Shown piece after piece: positions 32,418-40,565 of a stretch of 64,000 bases of DNA. How positions within the stretch are numbered: position 1 is the first letter of the stretch; the number at the start of each line of letters is the position of its first letter. The stretch covers positions 1,984,001 through 2,048,000 of the forward strand of contig NZ_CP108508.1 in the NCBI RefSeq assembly GCF_035917275.1, written 5' to 3'. The stretch is from Streptomyces sp. NBC_01237 (GTDB lineage: Bacteria > Actinomycetota > Actinomycetes > Streptomycetales > Streptomycetaceae). Made by a program: the position numbers and the translations under genes. Under the pieces are notes generated by a model. The model did not search any database. It worked only from the letters and a program-made list of their open reading frames with translations, and was not told the DNA's origin.

Positions 32418-33635
32418 ATGACCGCAATGACCCCCGGCTCGAACATCCCTCTCTCCGCCGCCCGCGTGGCGGTGGACGTCGCCGCACCGGTGCGGCTCGA
32501 CGTCTCGGGCCTGCTGCTCACCGCCGATGGCAAGGTGCGCTCCGACGACGACTTCATCTTCTACAACCAGCCCTCGGGCCCCGGCGTGTCCTACCGCTCC
32601 GGCGGCGGCTCCGCGCCCGACGCGATCGTGGTGGACACCTCCGCGGTCCCGCCCGGCATCGAGAAGATCGTCGTCACCGCGAGCCCGGACGCCGCGGGCC
32701 AGACCTTCCAGGGCATCGAGCCCACCGCCACCGTGCGCAACGCGGACGACGGCAGTGCGCTCGCCACCTTCACCCCGCCCCAGCTGGGCGCCGAGACGGC
32801 GCTCGTGGTCATCGAGATCTACCGGCGCAACGGCGTCTGGAAGGCCCGCGCGGTCGGCCAGGGGTATGCGAACGGGCTGGCCGGCATCGCCACGGACTTC
32901 GGCGTCTCGGTCGAGGAGCCCGCGGCACCGGCCGCCGCGCCCGCTCCGGCCCCGGTGGCCGCTCCGGCTCCGGTCGCCGCCCCCGTGGACCCGCGGGTCG
33001 CTCCCCCGGCACCGCCCGCCCCGCCCGCGCCGCCGGCCGCCGCGCCCGCCGGCTCCGGCAAGATCAACCTCGACAAGGGGCGGGTCAACCTCCAGAAGAA
33101 CCAGACCGTGTCCCTGGTCAAGGGCGGCCGGCCGCTGCTGTCCCAGGTCAAGATGGGCCTCGGCTGGGAGCCCGCGTTCCGCGGCAAGGACATCGACCTC
33201 GACGCCTCGGTGATCGCCTACGGCCCCAACCGCAACCACCTGGACAGCTGCTACTTCGGCAAGCTCTCCATCCTGAACGGCGCGATCAAGCACTCCGGCG
33301 ACAACCTCACGGGCGAGGGCGCGGGTGACGACGAGGTGATCGTCGTGGACCTGGGCCGCATCCCCGCCGAGGCGACCGGCCTGGTCTTCACGGTGAATTC
33401 GTTCACCGGACAGAAGTTCACCGAGGTCGCCAAGGCGTACTGCCGGCTGATCGACGCGGCCACCGGTGAAGAGCTGGTCCGCTTCGACCTGACGGGCGCC
33501 GAGCCGCAGACCGGTGTACTGATGGCCAAGCTGATCAAGCAGTTCTCCGGCGAGTGGGAGATGACCGGCATGGGCGAGTTCGTGAAGTCGCGCACCGTGC
33601 GCGGCATGGTGAAGCCCGCCGCCAAGGCCCTGTAG
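32418..33635 (+). CDS. Double-domain TerD family protein
   Basis: A 405-residue cytoplasmic protein with two TerD domains. The first (about residues 20-170) includes VSGLLLTADGKVRSDDDFIF and GVSYRSGGGSAPDAIVVDTS. A Pro/Ala linker (about 172-215) follows. The second (about 218-400) includes KINLDKGRVNLQKNQTVSLV and a calcium-type acidic stretch DIDLDASVIAYGPN. TerD proteins bind calcium and belong to tellurite-resistance and stress islands; Streptomyces have several copies, some linked to development. The start at 32418 is an ATG, with a second at 32427; neither has a strong ribosome site. A perfect terminator follows. Confidence 0.92.
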   Translation: MTAMTPGSNIPLSAARVAVDVAAPVRLDVSGLLLTADGKVRSDDDFIFYNQPSGPGVSYRSGGGSAPDAIVVDTSAVPPGIEKIVVTASPDAAGQTFQGIEPTATVRNADDGSALATFTPPQLGAETALVVIEIYRRNGVWKARAVGQGYANGLAGIATDFGVSVEEPAAPAAAPAPAPVAAPAPVAAPVDPRVAPPAPPAPPAPPAAAPAGSGKINLDKGRVNLQKNQTVSLVKGGRPLLSQVKMGLGWEPAFRGKDIDLDASVIAYGPNRNHLDSCYFGKLSILNGAIKHSGDNLTGEGAGDDEVIVVDLGRIPAEATGLVFTVNSFTGQKFTEVAKAYCRLIDAATGEELVRFDLTGAEPQTGVLMAKLIKQFSGEWEMTGMGEFVKSRTVRGMVKPAAKAL

Positions 33636-33650
33636 GACCGACCCGGACGC

Positions 33651-33682
33651 AAGCCGTTCCCGGACTCGTCCGGGAACGGCTT
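33651..33682 (+). terminator. Intrinsic terminator after the TerD gene
   Basis: A perfect 14-bp stem (AAGCCGTTCCCGGA/TCCGGGAACGGCTT) with a 4-nt CTCG loop, 15 nt after the TerD stop. It may also serve the convergent small gene ending at 33761. Confidence 0.9.
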
Positions 33683-33760
33683 CCGGGGCACCCGATGGTT
33701 CTCAGGTGCCCCGGATCCGGAGTTTCTCCGGGTGGACGCTGCTCGTGCTCGTCCTCCTTC

Positions 33761-33991
33761 TCAGAGCTTGGTCAGCTTGGAGTACGGGCTCAGGATCCTC
33801 CCCTGTCGCCCCGAGAAGTCGATGAGGACTGCATCGTTGTCGCCCTCGACAGCAAGGATTCTGCCGAGCCCGAACTGGTCGTGCGACACCCTGTCGCCCA
33901 CATCGAAACATTCGACCGGTGGGGCCGCCTGGGCCGGGCGGTTGAAGGGACTGGAAGGCAGGTGACGCCGGGATCCGGCTGACTGTTTCAT
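33761..33991 (-). CDS. Small protein with a UvrD/PcrA C-terminal tudor-like domain
   Basis: A 76-residue protein. Residues about 28-74 (FDVGDRVSHDQFGLGRILAV, then VLIDFSGRQG and SPYSKLTKL) look like the tudor-like C-terminal domain of UvrD/PcrA helicases, which binds RNA polymerase, and are also reminiscent of the CarD interaction fold. The N-terminus is polar and Pro-rich. A weak AAGG site lies before the ATG. It is convergent with the TerD gene. A role in RNA polymerase binding is inference from fold likeness; many Streptomyces carry this short protein. Confidence 0.75.
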   Translation of the reverse strand: MKQSAGSRRHLPSSPFNRPAQAAPPVECFDVGDRVSHDQFGLGRILAVEGDNDAVLIDFSGRQGRILSPYSKLTKL

Positions 33992-34357
33992 TACCTTGAG
34001 TATGCGCCTCCGGGACGCCCGACGCCATGCCCGACCGCTCCCGGGGGCCCAGTAGTGCCGGATTCGTAATCAGGCGTTACCGGGGCCAGTCGGCGGTTCC
34101 GGCCGCTGCCGGCCGGGGCGTCACAAGGAATTCCGCGCCGGAAAGACCCCCGAAGGTGTGGTGCTTCTCCCCTTCGGAGAGGGTGTGGCGGACCCGGCGC
34201 GCGGCCCGGTTCCGGACACGGCCGGGCGCGGTCGCCGGGAAGTCCCCGACGACAGCGCCACCGAACGTGACCGGACCGTGCCCCTCGGTGACATCGGGCG
34301 CCCGGCCGGTACCGGTTCGGCCGCTGCCCGTCAGTGCCCGGTTCGGGCCGCTGCCCG
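33992..34357. other. Non-coding gap between the small tudor-like gene and the phosphatase
   Basis: These 366 bp hold no gene I can support. The left part is the promoter region of the minus-strand gene starting at 33991. The right end contains 26-bp tandem repeats that run into the phosphatase 3' end. Open frames here have poor codon bias. Confidence 0.6.
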
Positions 34358-34373
34358 TCAGTGCCGGTTCGGC
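34312..34373. repeat. 26-bp tandem repeat at the 3' end of the phosphatase gene
   Basis: Copies starting at 34312, 34338 and 34364 share CCGGTTCGG followed by CCGCTGCCCGTCAGTG. Two copies are full length and the third is cut after about 10 bp. The third copy overlaps the last codons and the stop of the PhoX-like gene. Confidence 0.8.
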
Positions 34374-35845
34374 TGACGCTTCCACGGACCGGTGATGGCG
34401 AGCATGATGCCGGGTGTCTGGATGTTGGCGAACAGCGTCTTCCCGTCGGGCGAGAAGGTGACCCCGGCGATCTCGCTGTACGAGGGGTCCTCCGCGGTGC
34501 CCGCGTTGAGCTCGTTGCGCGCGATCGGGTACGTCCGGCCGCTCTCGGTGGCCCCGAAGAGGTGCTGGATGCCCTCGCCGTCCTCGGAGATGACGATGCC
34601 GCCGTACGGCGAGACGGTGATGTTGTCCGGGCCGTCGAAGGCGCCGTCCTTCGACGGGTCGGCGTTGACGCCGAGGAGCACCTTCAGGGTCACCGTGCGG
34701 CGCTTCGGGTCGTAGAACCAGACCTGGCCGTCATGCTGGACCGGGCTCTCGTCGCGGGCGAAGGAGGAGACGAAGTAGGCGCCACCGTCGCCCCACCACA
34801 TGCCTTCGAGCTTGCGGGCGCGGGTGATGTCGGTGTCGGCGAACTGCTTGCGCACCGAGACCTTCTTGGCGTCACGGTCGGGGACGTCGACCCAGTCGAC
34901 GCCGTACACCGTGCCGATCTTCGTGGCACGGGACAGGTCGTCGACGAACCGTCCGCTCTTGTCGAAGCACCGGGTGGCCTGGAGGACACCGGCGTCGTCG
35001 GCGAGCGTGCGCAGCTTGCCCCGGCCGTGCTTGAAGCCGTGCGGCGGGACCCAGCGGTAGAGCAGTCCGTTGGGGCCGGAGGCGTCCTCGGTCAGGTAGG
35101 CGTGGCCGCGCTTGGGGTCGATGACGACGGCCTCGTGGGCGTACCGGCCGAACGCCTTGATCGGGCGCGGGTCGCGGTTGGCGCGCTTGTCGTAGGGGTC
35201 GACCTCGAAGACATAGCCGTGGTCCTTGAGCAGACCGTTCTTGCCCGCCTTGTCCTCGGTCTCCTCGCAGGTCAGCCAGGTGCCCCAGGAGGTGCTGCCG
35301 CCCGCGCAGTTGGTGGACGTACCGGCGATGCCGACCCATTCGGCGGTGCGGCCGTCGCGGCGGGTCTCCACGACCGTGCAGCCACCGGCCGCGACCGGGT
35401 CGTAGACGAGGCCGTCGGTGAGCGGGACCGGGTACTGCCACTTGGCGCGGGTGCCGCTCAGCTCGTGGTTGTTGACGAGGAGGGTGACGCCGCGGGGGCC
35501 TTCGAAGGCGGCCGTGCCGTCGTGGTTGGAGGGGGTGTACTCGCCCGACTCCAGCTTGGTGACACCGCTGTGGGTGACGATCCGGTACGAGAATCCGGCG
35601 GGCAGCGCGAGGATGCCCTTGGGGTCGGGGAGCAGCGGGCCGTAGCCGGGCTCCCTGCCGTGCCCGTGGTGGTCGTCGTGGCCGTGGCCGTGGCCGTCGT
35701 GGTCATGTCCGTCGTGGCCGTGCCTCGCGTCCTCGGCGGCAAGGGCGCCGGGCGCGGTGGCCAGGGCGCCGACGGCACCGGTGAGGGCGATGCCCGCGCC
35801 GGTGAGAGCGGACTGTCTGGTGAATTCCCTGCGCGTGAACGACAT
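34358..35845 (-). CDS. Tat-exported PhoX-like phosphatase (DUF839)
   Basis: A 495-residue exported protein. The Tat signal has the twin arginine in SFTRREFTRQSALTGAG. A histidine/glycine/aspartate-rich stretch follows (about residues 41-65). The DUF839/PhoX beta-propeller includes YTPSNHDGTAAFEGPRGVTL, LTCEETEDKAG, AFGRYAHEAVVIDPKRGHAY, LTEDASG and FDGPDNITVSPYGGIVISED; PhoX enzymes bind Fe and Ca with such acidic residues. It probably releases phosphate outside the cell. A two-unit PHO box lies about 53 nt upstream of the start, consistent with PhoP control in low phosphate. Confidence 0.92.
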   Translation of the reverse strand: MSFTRREFTRQSALTGAGIALTGAVGALATAPGALAAEDARHGHDGHDHDGHGHGHDDHHGHGREPGYGPLLPDPKGILALPAGFSYRIVTHSGVTKLESGEYTPSNHDGTAAFEGPRGVTLLVNNHELSGTRAKWQYPVPLTDGLVYDPVAAGGCTVVETRRDGRTAEWVGIAGTSTNCAGGSTSWGTWLTCEETEDKAGKNGLLKDHGYVFEVDPYDKRANRDPRPIKAFGRYAHEAVVIDPKRGHAYLTEDASGPNGLLYRWVPPHGFKHGRGKLRTLADDAGVLQATRCFDKSGRFVDDLSRATKIGTVYGVDWVDVPDRDAKKVSVRKQFADTDITRARKLEGMWWGDGGAYFVSSFARDESPVQHDGQVWFYDPKRRTVTLKVLLGVNADPSKDGAFDGPDNITVSPYGGIVISEDGEGIQHLFGATESGRTYPIARNELNAGTAEDPSYSEIAGVTFSPDGKTLFANIQTPGIMLAITGPWKRQPNRH

Positions 35846-35897
35846 GGCGGACTCCTGGTGCGGCGGGCGGCGTGACTGGCGCGATCACGTTCCCTCC

Positions 35898-35919
35898 CCC
35901 GTGCGAACGCCGGTTGAAC
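35898..35919 (-). promoter_or_regulatory. PHO box (PhoP operator) of the PhoX-like gene
   Basis: On the minus strand two consecutive 11-nt direct repeat units, GTTCAACCGGC and GTTCGCACGGG, match the Streptomyces PhoP unit GTTCAYYYRGS. They lie 53 nt upstream of the phosphatase start, in the expected orientation. Confidence 0.75.
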
Positions 35920-35957
35920 AGCACACGACTTCGAGCCGCACCCTTTCTGTGAACGCA

Positions 35958-35992
35958 GGTGGGGCGGGCCCGGAAGCCGGACCCGCCCCACC
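35958..35992 (-). terminator. Intrinsic terminator after the acidic protein gene
   Basis: An 11-bp perfect stem (GGTGGGGCGGG/CCCGCCCCACC) with a 13-nt loop that contains an inner CGG/CCG pair. It lies between the end of the minus-strand gene at 36155 and the promoter of the phosphatase. Confidence 0.7.
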
Positions 35993-36154
35993 CACCACAG
36001 GTGTCCCATGCGGCACCACCGCACCGCTCAAGGGTCCCGTTCAAGCCACACGCGCGGGCCGCTCGCTCGCCCTCGCGCACGCGGCTCGTACACGCGGCTC
36101 GCTCACACCACGCCCGCGAGCGAGGCCCTCACGTCAGGCCCTCGGCGGCCTCGC

Positions 36155-37648
36155 TCAGGCGCCCGTGCGTGAGCGCGCCTTGAACGCCGCCTTCCGGGCG
36201 TCCTTCGCCGACTTCTTGTCGCTGTGCAGCCGCCCCATGGCCTCCAGCACGTCCGCCGTCGCCGGGTGGTCCACCCGCCAGGCCCCGTCGAAGAAGCCGC
36301 TGTGCTGCCCGGCCAGGCCCTCCACCAGCCCCTGGAGCTCGTCCAGATCGCCGTCCGCGTCGAGCTGCGCGGCGATCGTGTCGATGGCCAGCCAGAAGAC
36401 CATCGCCTCCGGCGGTACGGGCACGTCGGCGGCACCGCGCTCGGCGAGCCAGACCCGGGCGAGGCCGCCCAGTTCGGGGTCGTCCAGCACCGCGCGTACC
36501 GCGGGCTCCGCCTCGGGGCCCGCCAGGGCGAGCGCCTGCTGGCAGTGGAGCCGGCGCAGCGGGGCGCCCTCGTCCGTACCGCGCGCCGCCGCCAGCAGGT
36601 CGGCCGCCGCCGCCACCGCGTCGCCCGTGCCCCGGCGGGCGAGCCAGAGCTCGACCTCGGACCGGGCCGCCGCCTCCGGGTAGTGGGCGATGCCGTCGAG
36701 GAGCGCGTCGGCGCCCTTGTCGGCGAGGTCACCGACGGCGGGCGCGTCCACACCGGCCTCCAGCATCCGGCTGCGGATGCCGTAGAGGCCGAGCGGGGTG
36801 AGCTTGACCATGCCGTAGCGGGTGACGTCGTCCTCGTCGGGGAGACCGGCGGACCCGTCGCCCTCGCCCTCCTCGACCAGCAGCGCCTCGTCCACCGGGC
36901 GGTACTCGACGATCCCGATGGGTTCCAGCAGCCGGAACTGGTCGTCCAGCCGCATCATCGCCTCCGACACCTGCTCCAGGATGTCGTCGGTGGGCTCGCC
37001 CATGTCGTCGGGGACGATCATCGACGCGGCGAGGGCGGGCAGCGGTACCGGGGTGTCGCCCGCGCCGTTCTCCGCGAGGGTGAGGAGATACAGGTTGCCG
37101 AGGACGCCGTCGAGGAATTCCGCCTCCGCCTCCGGGTCCCAGTCCAGGGCGTCGAAGTCGATCGAGCCGTCCTCCTGGACGAGATCGGCGAAGTCGTCGA
37201 AGACCGGTGCGGTGGCGTCGGCGTGCACCGCCTCCAGGCCGTCGAGCCAGAGCGCCAGGATGTCCTGCGGGGAGCCGCCGGTGAGCACGGCCAGGCCCTC
37301 GCCCACCGTGACGGTCCCTTCGGTCTCCGCGGCGTCCTCGGCGCCCTCGGCCGCCTCGTCGTCGTCCTCGGGATCGGTGACATCGAGGAGCCCGGTGTCG
37401 ACGGCGAGACGCCATGCCTCACTGGCGTAGGCGGCACCGTCCTCGTCCGGGGAGAGGCCCAGGTGCTCGGCCGCCGCGGGCAGCTGCGCCTCGACCAGCT
37501 CGCCGCCCGCGCCGACCCGGGTCCCGGGTCCGGCCCAGCGGGCGAGCCGGACTGCGCGGGCGAGCAGCGGAGCGGCCAGTGCGGCCCGCGCCAGCTCGGC
37601 CTCGGAGTGCAGCCGCACCGGCGGCAGGGTGGGGCGCTCTGCGGACAT
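36155..37648 (-). CDS. Conserved acidic hypothetical protein
   Basis: A 497-residue, strongly acidic, soluble protein without signal peptide or transmembrane segment. An Asp/Glu-rich stretch (DPEDDDEAAEGAEDAAE, about residues 92-110) interrupts helical repeats. The C-terminal half looks like alpha-helical HEAT-like repeats (EVELWLARRG, LAALAGPEAEPAVRAVLDD-like segments), and the end is basic (KKSAKDARKAAFKARSRTG). No catalytic motif is recognised. It is a typical orphan Streptomyces protein. It is divergent from the secreted nuclease gene and followed by a clear terminator. The function is unknown. Confidence 0.82.
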   Translation of the reverse strand: MSAERPTLPPVRLHSEAELARAALAAPLLARAVRLARWAGPGTRVGAGGELVEAQLPAAAEHLGLSPDEDGAAYASEAWRLAVDTGLLDVTDPEDDDEAAEGAEDAAETEGTVTVGEGLAVLTGGSPQDILALWLDGLEAVHADATAPVFDDFADLVQEDGSIDFDALDWDPEAEAEFLDGVLGNLYLLTLAENGAGDTPVPLPALAASMIVPDDMGEPTDDILEQVSEAMMRLDDQFRLLEPIGIVEYRPVDEALLVEEGEGDGSAGLPDEDDVTRYGMVKLTPLGLYGIRSRMLEAGVDAPAVGDLADKGADALLDGIAHYPEAAARSEVELWLARRGTGDAVAAAADLLAAARGTDEGAPLRRLHCQQALALAGPEAEPAVRAVLDDPELGGLARVWLAERGAADVPVPPEAMVFWLAIDTIAAQLDADGDLDELQGLVEGLAGQHSGFFDGAWRVDHPATADVLEAMGRLHSDKKSAKDARKAAFKARSRTGA

Positions 37649-37874
37649 CGGGGGTTCTCCTCGGGACGTGCTCGGGCGTACCGGGTGTGTACGCGGTTGG
37701 GCCGCCCAAGCGTAGACGCATTTCGCCCCATGCCACCCGGTTCCCAGGACGTACCGCGACCGTCATCCGGAGAACCTTGACAACTCACGTGTGGACCCAA
37801 GAGATTGACGCGCGTAGACCTGTACCGTCCTCCGGTACGGGCCCGTCTCCGCCCCCGAACCTCCGGAGTCCGTG

Positions 37875-39707
37875 ATGCCTGCCGCATCCTCCCGAACCAC
37901 CGCAGTCTCCGCCGTCGTGACCGCCGCCCTGGCCGCGGGTCTGCTCACCGGTGCGTCCTCGGCCGCCGCCGCCGACGGCCAGGTCCGTATCCATGACATC
38001 CAGGGGGCCACCCGGATATCGCCGCTGGCCGGCACCCAGGTCACCGACGTCCCGGGCGTCGTCACCGGCGTGCGGGGTTACGGCTCGAAGGGCTTCTGGT
38101 TCCAGGACCCGAACCCCGACGCCGACCGGGCCACCAGTGAGGGTGTCTTCGTCTACACGGGTTCGTCGCCCACGGTCGCGGTCGGCGACGCGGTCACCGT
38201 CTCGGGCACGGTCGCCGAGTACGTCCCCGGCGGCGCCGCCTCCGGCAACCAGTCGCTCACCCAGCTCACCAAGCCCACCGTCGCCGTGGTCTCGTCCGGC
38301 AACGCGCTGCCCGCCCCGGTCACCGTCTCGGAGCGCTCGGTCCCCTCCCGCTACGCCCCGGCGGGCGACCCGGCGGCGGGCGGCTCGGTCAACGGGCTCC
38401 CGCTCTCCCCCGGCCGGTACGCCCTGGACTTCTACGAGTCCCTGGAGGGCATGAACGTCCGCGTCGGCTCCTCGCGGGTGGTCGGCGCCACCGACACGCA
38501 CGCGGAGCTGTGGGTGACGGTGAAGCCGCACGAGAACGCCAACCGCCGGGGCGGCACGGTCTACGGCTCGTACACCTCGCAGAACACCGGACGGCTCCAG
38601 ATCCAGTCGCTGGTGCCGCTCACCGAGCAGCCCTTCCCCAAGGCCGATGTCGGTGACGTGCTGGCGGGCAGGACCGAAGGGCCGCTGGACTTCAGCCAGT
38701 ACGGCGGCTACACGCTGACGGCCCGCACCCTCGGCACGGTCCTCGACCGCGGGCTGCGCCAGGAGCGGACCCGTGCCCAGCGCGACGGCGAGCTCGCGGT
38801 GGCGACGTACAACGTGGAGAACCTCGACCCGGGCGACCCGCAGGAGAAGTTCGACGCGCTGGCCGCGGCCGTCGTGAACAACCTCGCCTCGCCGGACATC
38901 CTGGCCCTGGAGGAGATCCAGGACGACAACGGCGCGACGGACGACGGCACGGTCTCGGCCGAGCGGACCGTGCGCAGGTTCACCGAGGCGATCGCGGCGG
39001 CGGGCGGCCCGGCCTACGACTGGCGTTCCATCGCCCCCCAGGACAAGAAGGACGGCGGCGAGCCGGGCGGCAACATCCGCCAGGTGTTCCTGTTCAACCC
39101 GGAGCGGGTGTCGTTCACCGACCGTGCGGGCGGCGACGCGACGACGGCGACCGAGGTCGTACGGGAGCGGGGCAGGGCGGCCCTGACGCACTCCCCCGGC
39201 AGGATCGATCCGGCGGCGGCCGCGTGGACGGACAGCCGCAAGCCCCTCGTCGGCGAGTTCGCCTTCCGCGGGCGTCCGGTGTTCGTCGTCGCCAACCACT
39301 TCGCGTCGAAGGGCGGCGACGAGTCGATCCTCTCGCACCACCAGCCGCCGACGCGCTCCTCGGAGGTCCAGCGCCTGGCGCAGGCCACCTCGGTCAACAC
39401 CTTCGTGAAGAAGCTGCTGAGCGCGGACAAGCGCGCCGACGTCCTGGTCGTGGGTGACATCAACGACTTCGAGTTCTCCGGTACGACGGGGGCGCTGACG
39501 GCCGGCGGCGCGCTGTACCCGGCGGTGAAGTCCCTTCCGCGGTCGGAGCGTTACTCGTACGTCTTCCAGGGCAACACCCAGGTCCTGGACCAGATCCTGA
39601 CCAGCCCGTCGATCCGCGGCTTCGACTACGACAGCGTGCACATCAACGCGGAGTTCGCCGACCAGAACAGCGACCACGACCCGCAGGTGCTGCGCTTCCG
39701 CCCCTGA
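37875..39707 (+). CDS. Secreted endonuclease/exonuclease/phosphatase family nuclease
   Basis: A 610-residue exported protein of the ExeM/NucH type. The signal peptide covers residues 1-33 (VSAVVTAALAAGLLTGASSA). An OB-fold-like region (RIHDIQGATRISPLAGTQVT, FWFQDPNPDAD) precedes the EEP catalytic domain: ATYNVENLDPGDP, LALEEIQDDNG (metal Glu), NHFASKGGD, VVGDINDFEFSG (catalytic Asp/Asn) and NSDHDPQVLRF. It probably degrades extracellular DNA. ATG 37875 is preferred over GTG 37872 by the GGAG spacing. A TTGACA at 37776 may be part of its promoter, but no convincing -10 was assigned. Confidence 0.92.
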   Translation: MPAASSRTTAVSAVVTAALAAGLLTGASSAAAADGQVRIHDIQGATRISPLAGTQVTDVPGVVTGVRGYGSKGFWFQDPNPDADRATSEGVFVYTGSSPTVAVGDAVTVSGTVAEYVPGGAASGNQSLTQLTKPTVAVVSSGNALPAPVTVSERSVPSRYAPAGDPAAGGSVNGLPLSPGRYALDFYESLEGMNVRVGSSRVVGATDTHAELWVTVKPHENANRRGGTVYGSYTSQNTGRLQIQSLVPLTEQPFPKADVGDVLAGRTEGPLDFSQYGGYTLTARTLGTVLDRGLRQERTRAQRDGELAVATYNVENLDPGDPQEKFDALAAAVVNNLASPDILALEEIQDDNGATDDGTVSAERTVRRFTEAIAAAGGPAYDWRSIAPQDKKDGGEPGGNIRQVFLFNPERVSFTDRAGGDATTATEVVRERGRAALTHSPGRIDPAAAAWTDSRKPLVGEFAFRGRPVFVVANHFASKGGDESILSHHQPPTRSSEVQRLAQATSVNTFVKKLLSADKRADVLVVGDINDFEFSGTTGALTAGGALYPAVKSLPRSERYSYVFQGNTQVLDQILTSPSIRGFDYDSVHINAEFADQNSDHDPQVLRFRP

Positions 39708-39717
39708 GCGGTCCCCG

Positions 39718-40425
39718 CTACCCGCCCGCGCCGAGGGAGAGCGCGGGCGTGTAGCGGTGCACACCGCCGCCGGTCACCCCCGGATAGGACTGCACCTTCT
39801 CCCACTGCGGCGTCCGGGACCCGATGCCGTCGCCCGGTGCGGACAGGGCGTCGAGGTGGGCCTGTGCGCTCTCCCACTCGGCGTAGTTGAGGACGCGCGT
39901 GCCGTCCGTGCTCACATGGAAGTGCCCGGCGATACCGCCCGGGGCGGGCGCCGGATCGGTGCCCAGCGCCGCGAACACCGAGTCCACCCAGTCCCGTTGC
40001 CGGGCCGGGTCGGGACCCGCGAACTCCACGTCGACGATCACGACACACCCGGCCTCCCGGCTCTCGCCGCGGGCCAGGGGTGTGGAGCGGTACGGCTCGT
40101 ACGTGTGCAGCCCGAGGCGTTCGATGCCGGGCACGGCGGCGTCGATGTCCGCGTTGCGCGCGTCGCGGCCCTCCCGGAAGAAGTCCTGGTGCGCCTGTTC
40201 ACCGGTCCACTGCGAGTAGTGCAGCAGCGTCCTGCCGTCCTCCCCCGTGTACACGCTGTACGAGAGCAGCCCCGGATGCGGCCAGTCGCGGCCTCCCCAT
40301 GCCTCACGGATGGCCTCGACGCTCCGGCGCTGCCGCTCGGGCGTACCGACGTCCCAGGTGCTGACCTTGACGATGCCGGCGTCGGAACGCGTGAGGTCGG
40401 GCCGGGAGTTGAACTGCACGGTCAT
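39718..40425 (-). CDS. Antibiotic-biosynthesis-monooxygenase-like protein under SoxR-type promoter
   Basis: A 235-residue cytoplasmic protein built of two ABM (dimeric alpha-beta barrel) halves: residues about 18-105 (GIVKVSTWDVGTPERQRRSV, LLHYSQWTGEQAHQDFF) and about 120-215 (CVVIVDVEFAGPDPARQRDW, VLNYAEWESAQAHLDAL). Family members oxidise or bind polyketide quinones. The promoter carries a perfect SoxR box with 19-bp spacing. In S. coelicolor the known SoxR regulon includes ABM-type monooxygenases induced by redox-active actinorhodin, and this gene is probably an ortholog. The ATG at 40425 gives a standard length; an in-frame start farther upstream is weaker. Confidence 0.88.
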   Translation of the reverse strand: MTVQFNSRPDLTRSDAGIVKVSTWDVGTPERQRRSVEAIREAWGGRDWPHPGLLSYSVYTGEDGRTLLHYSQWTGEQAHQDFFREGRDARNADIDAAVPGIERLGLHTYEPYRSTPLARGESREAGCVVIVDVEFAGPDPARQRDWVDSVFAALGTDPAPAPGGIAGHFHVSTDGTRVLNYAEWESAQAHLDALSAPGDGIGSRTPQWEKVQSYPGVTGGGVHRYTPALSLGAGG

Positions 40426-40472
40426 GACGGTGATCCCCTCTGGCCGCACCCGGTGGTGCGCCGTTGCTCACC

Positions 40473-40503
40473 ACACTGATCCCTCAAGCTCGCTTGAGGT
40501 CAA
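40473..40503 (-). promoter_or_regulatory. SoxR-dependent promoter with SoxR box
   Basis: The perfect 18-bp palindrome CCTCAAGCTCGCTTGAGG (40482-40499) equals the SoxR box, whose E. coli form is CCTCAAGTTAACTTGAGG. On the minus strand it lies between TTGACC (-35, 40498-40503) and CAGTGT (-10, 40473-40478), with the overlong 19-bp spacer of MerR-family promoters. The start codon of the monooxygenase gene follows 47 nt after the -10. Confidence 0.85.
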
Positions 40504-40565
40504 GAACCGCGGGCCGGCCCCACCCGACCGGGTGCGCGCCGGACGGGACGGGGCAGGGTTGCGGG

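Larger units (their letters stand above)
35846..36154. other. Intergenic region with PHO box and terminator
   Basis: This 309-bp gap holds no gene I can support. From right to left on the minus strand it carries the terminator hairpin of the acidic protein gene (35958-35992), then the PHO box (35898-35919) and the leader of the phosphatase gene. Confidence 0.7.
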
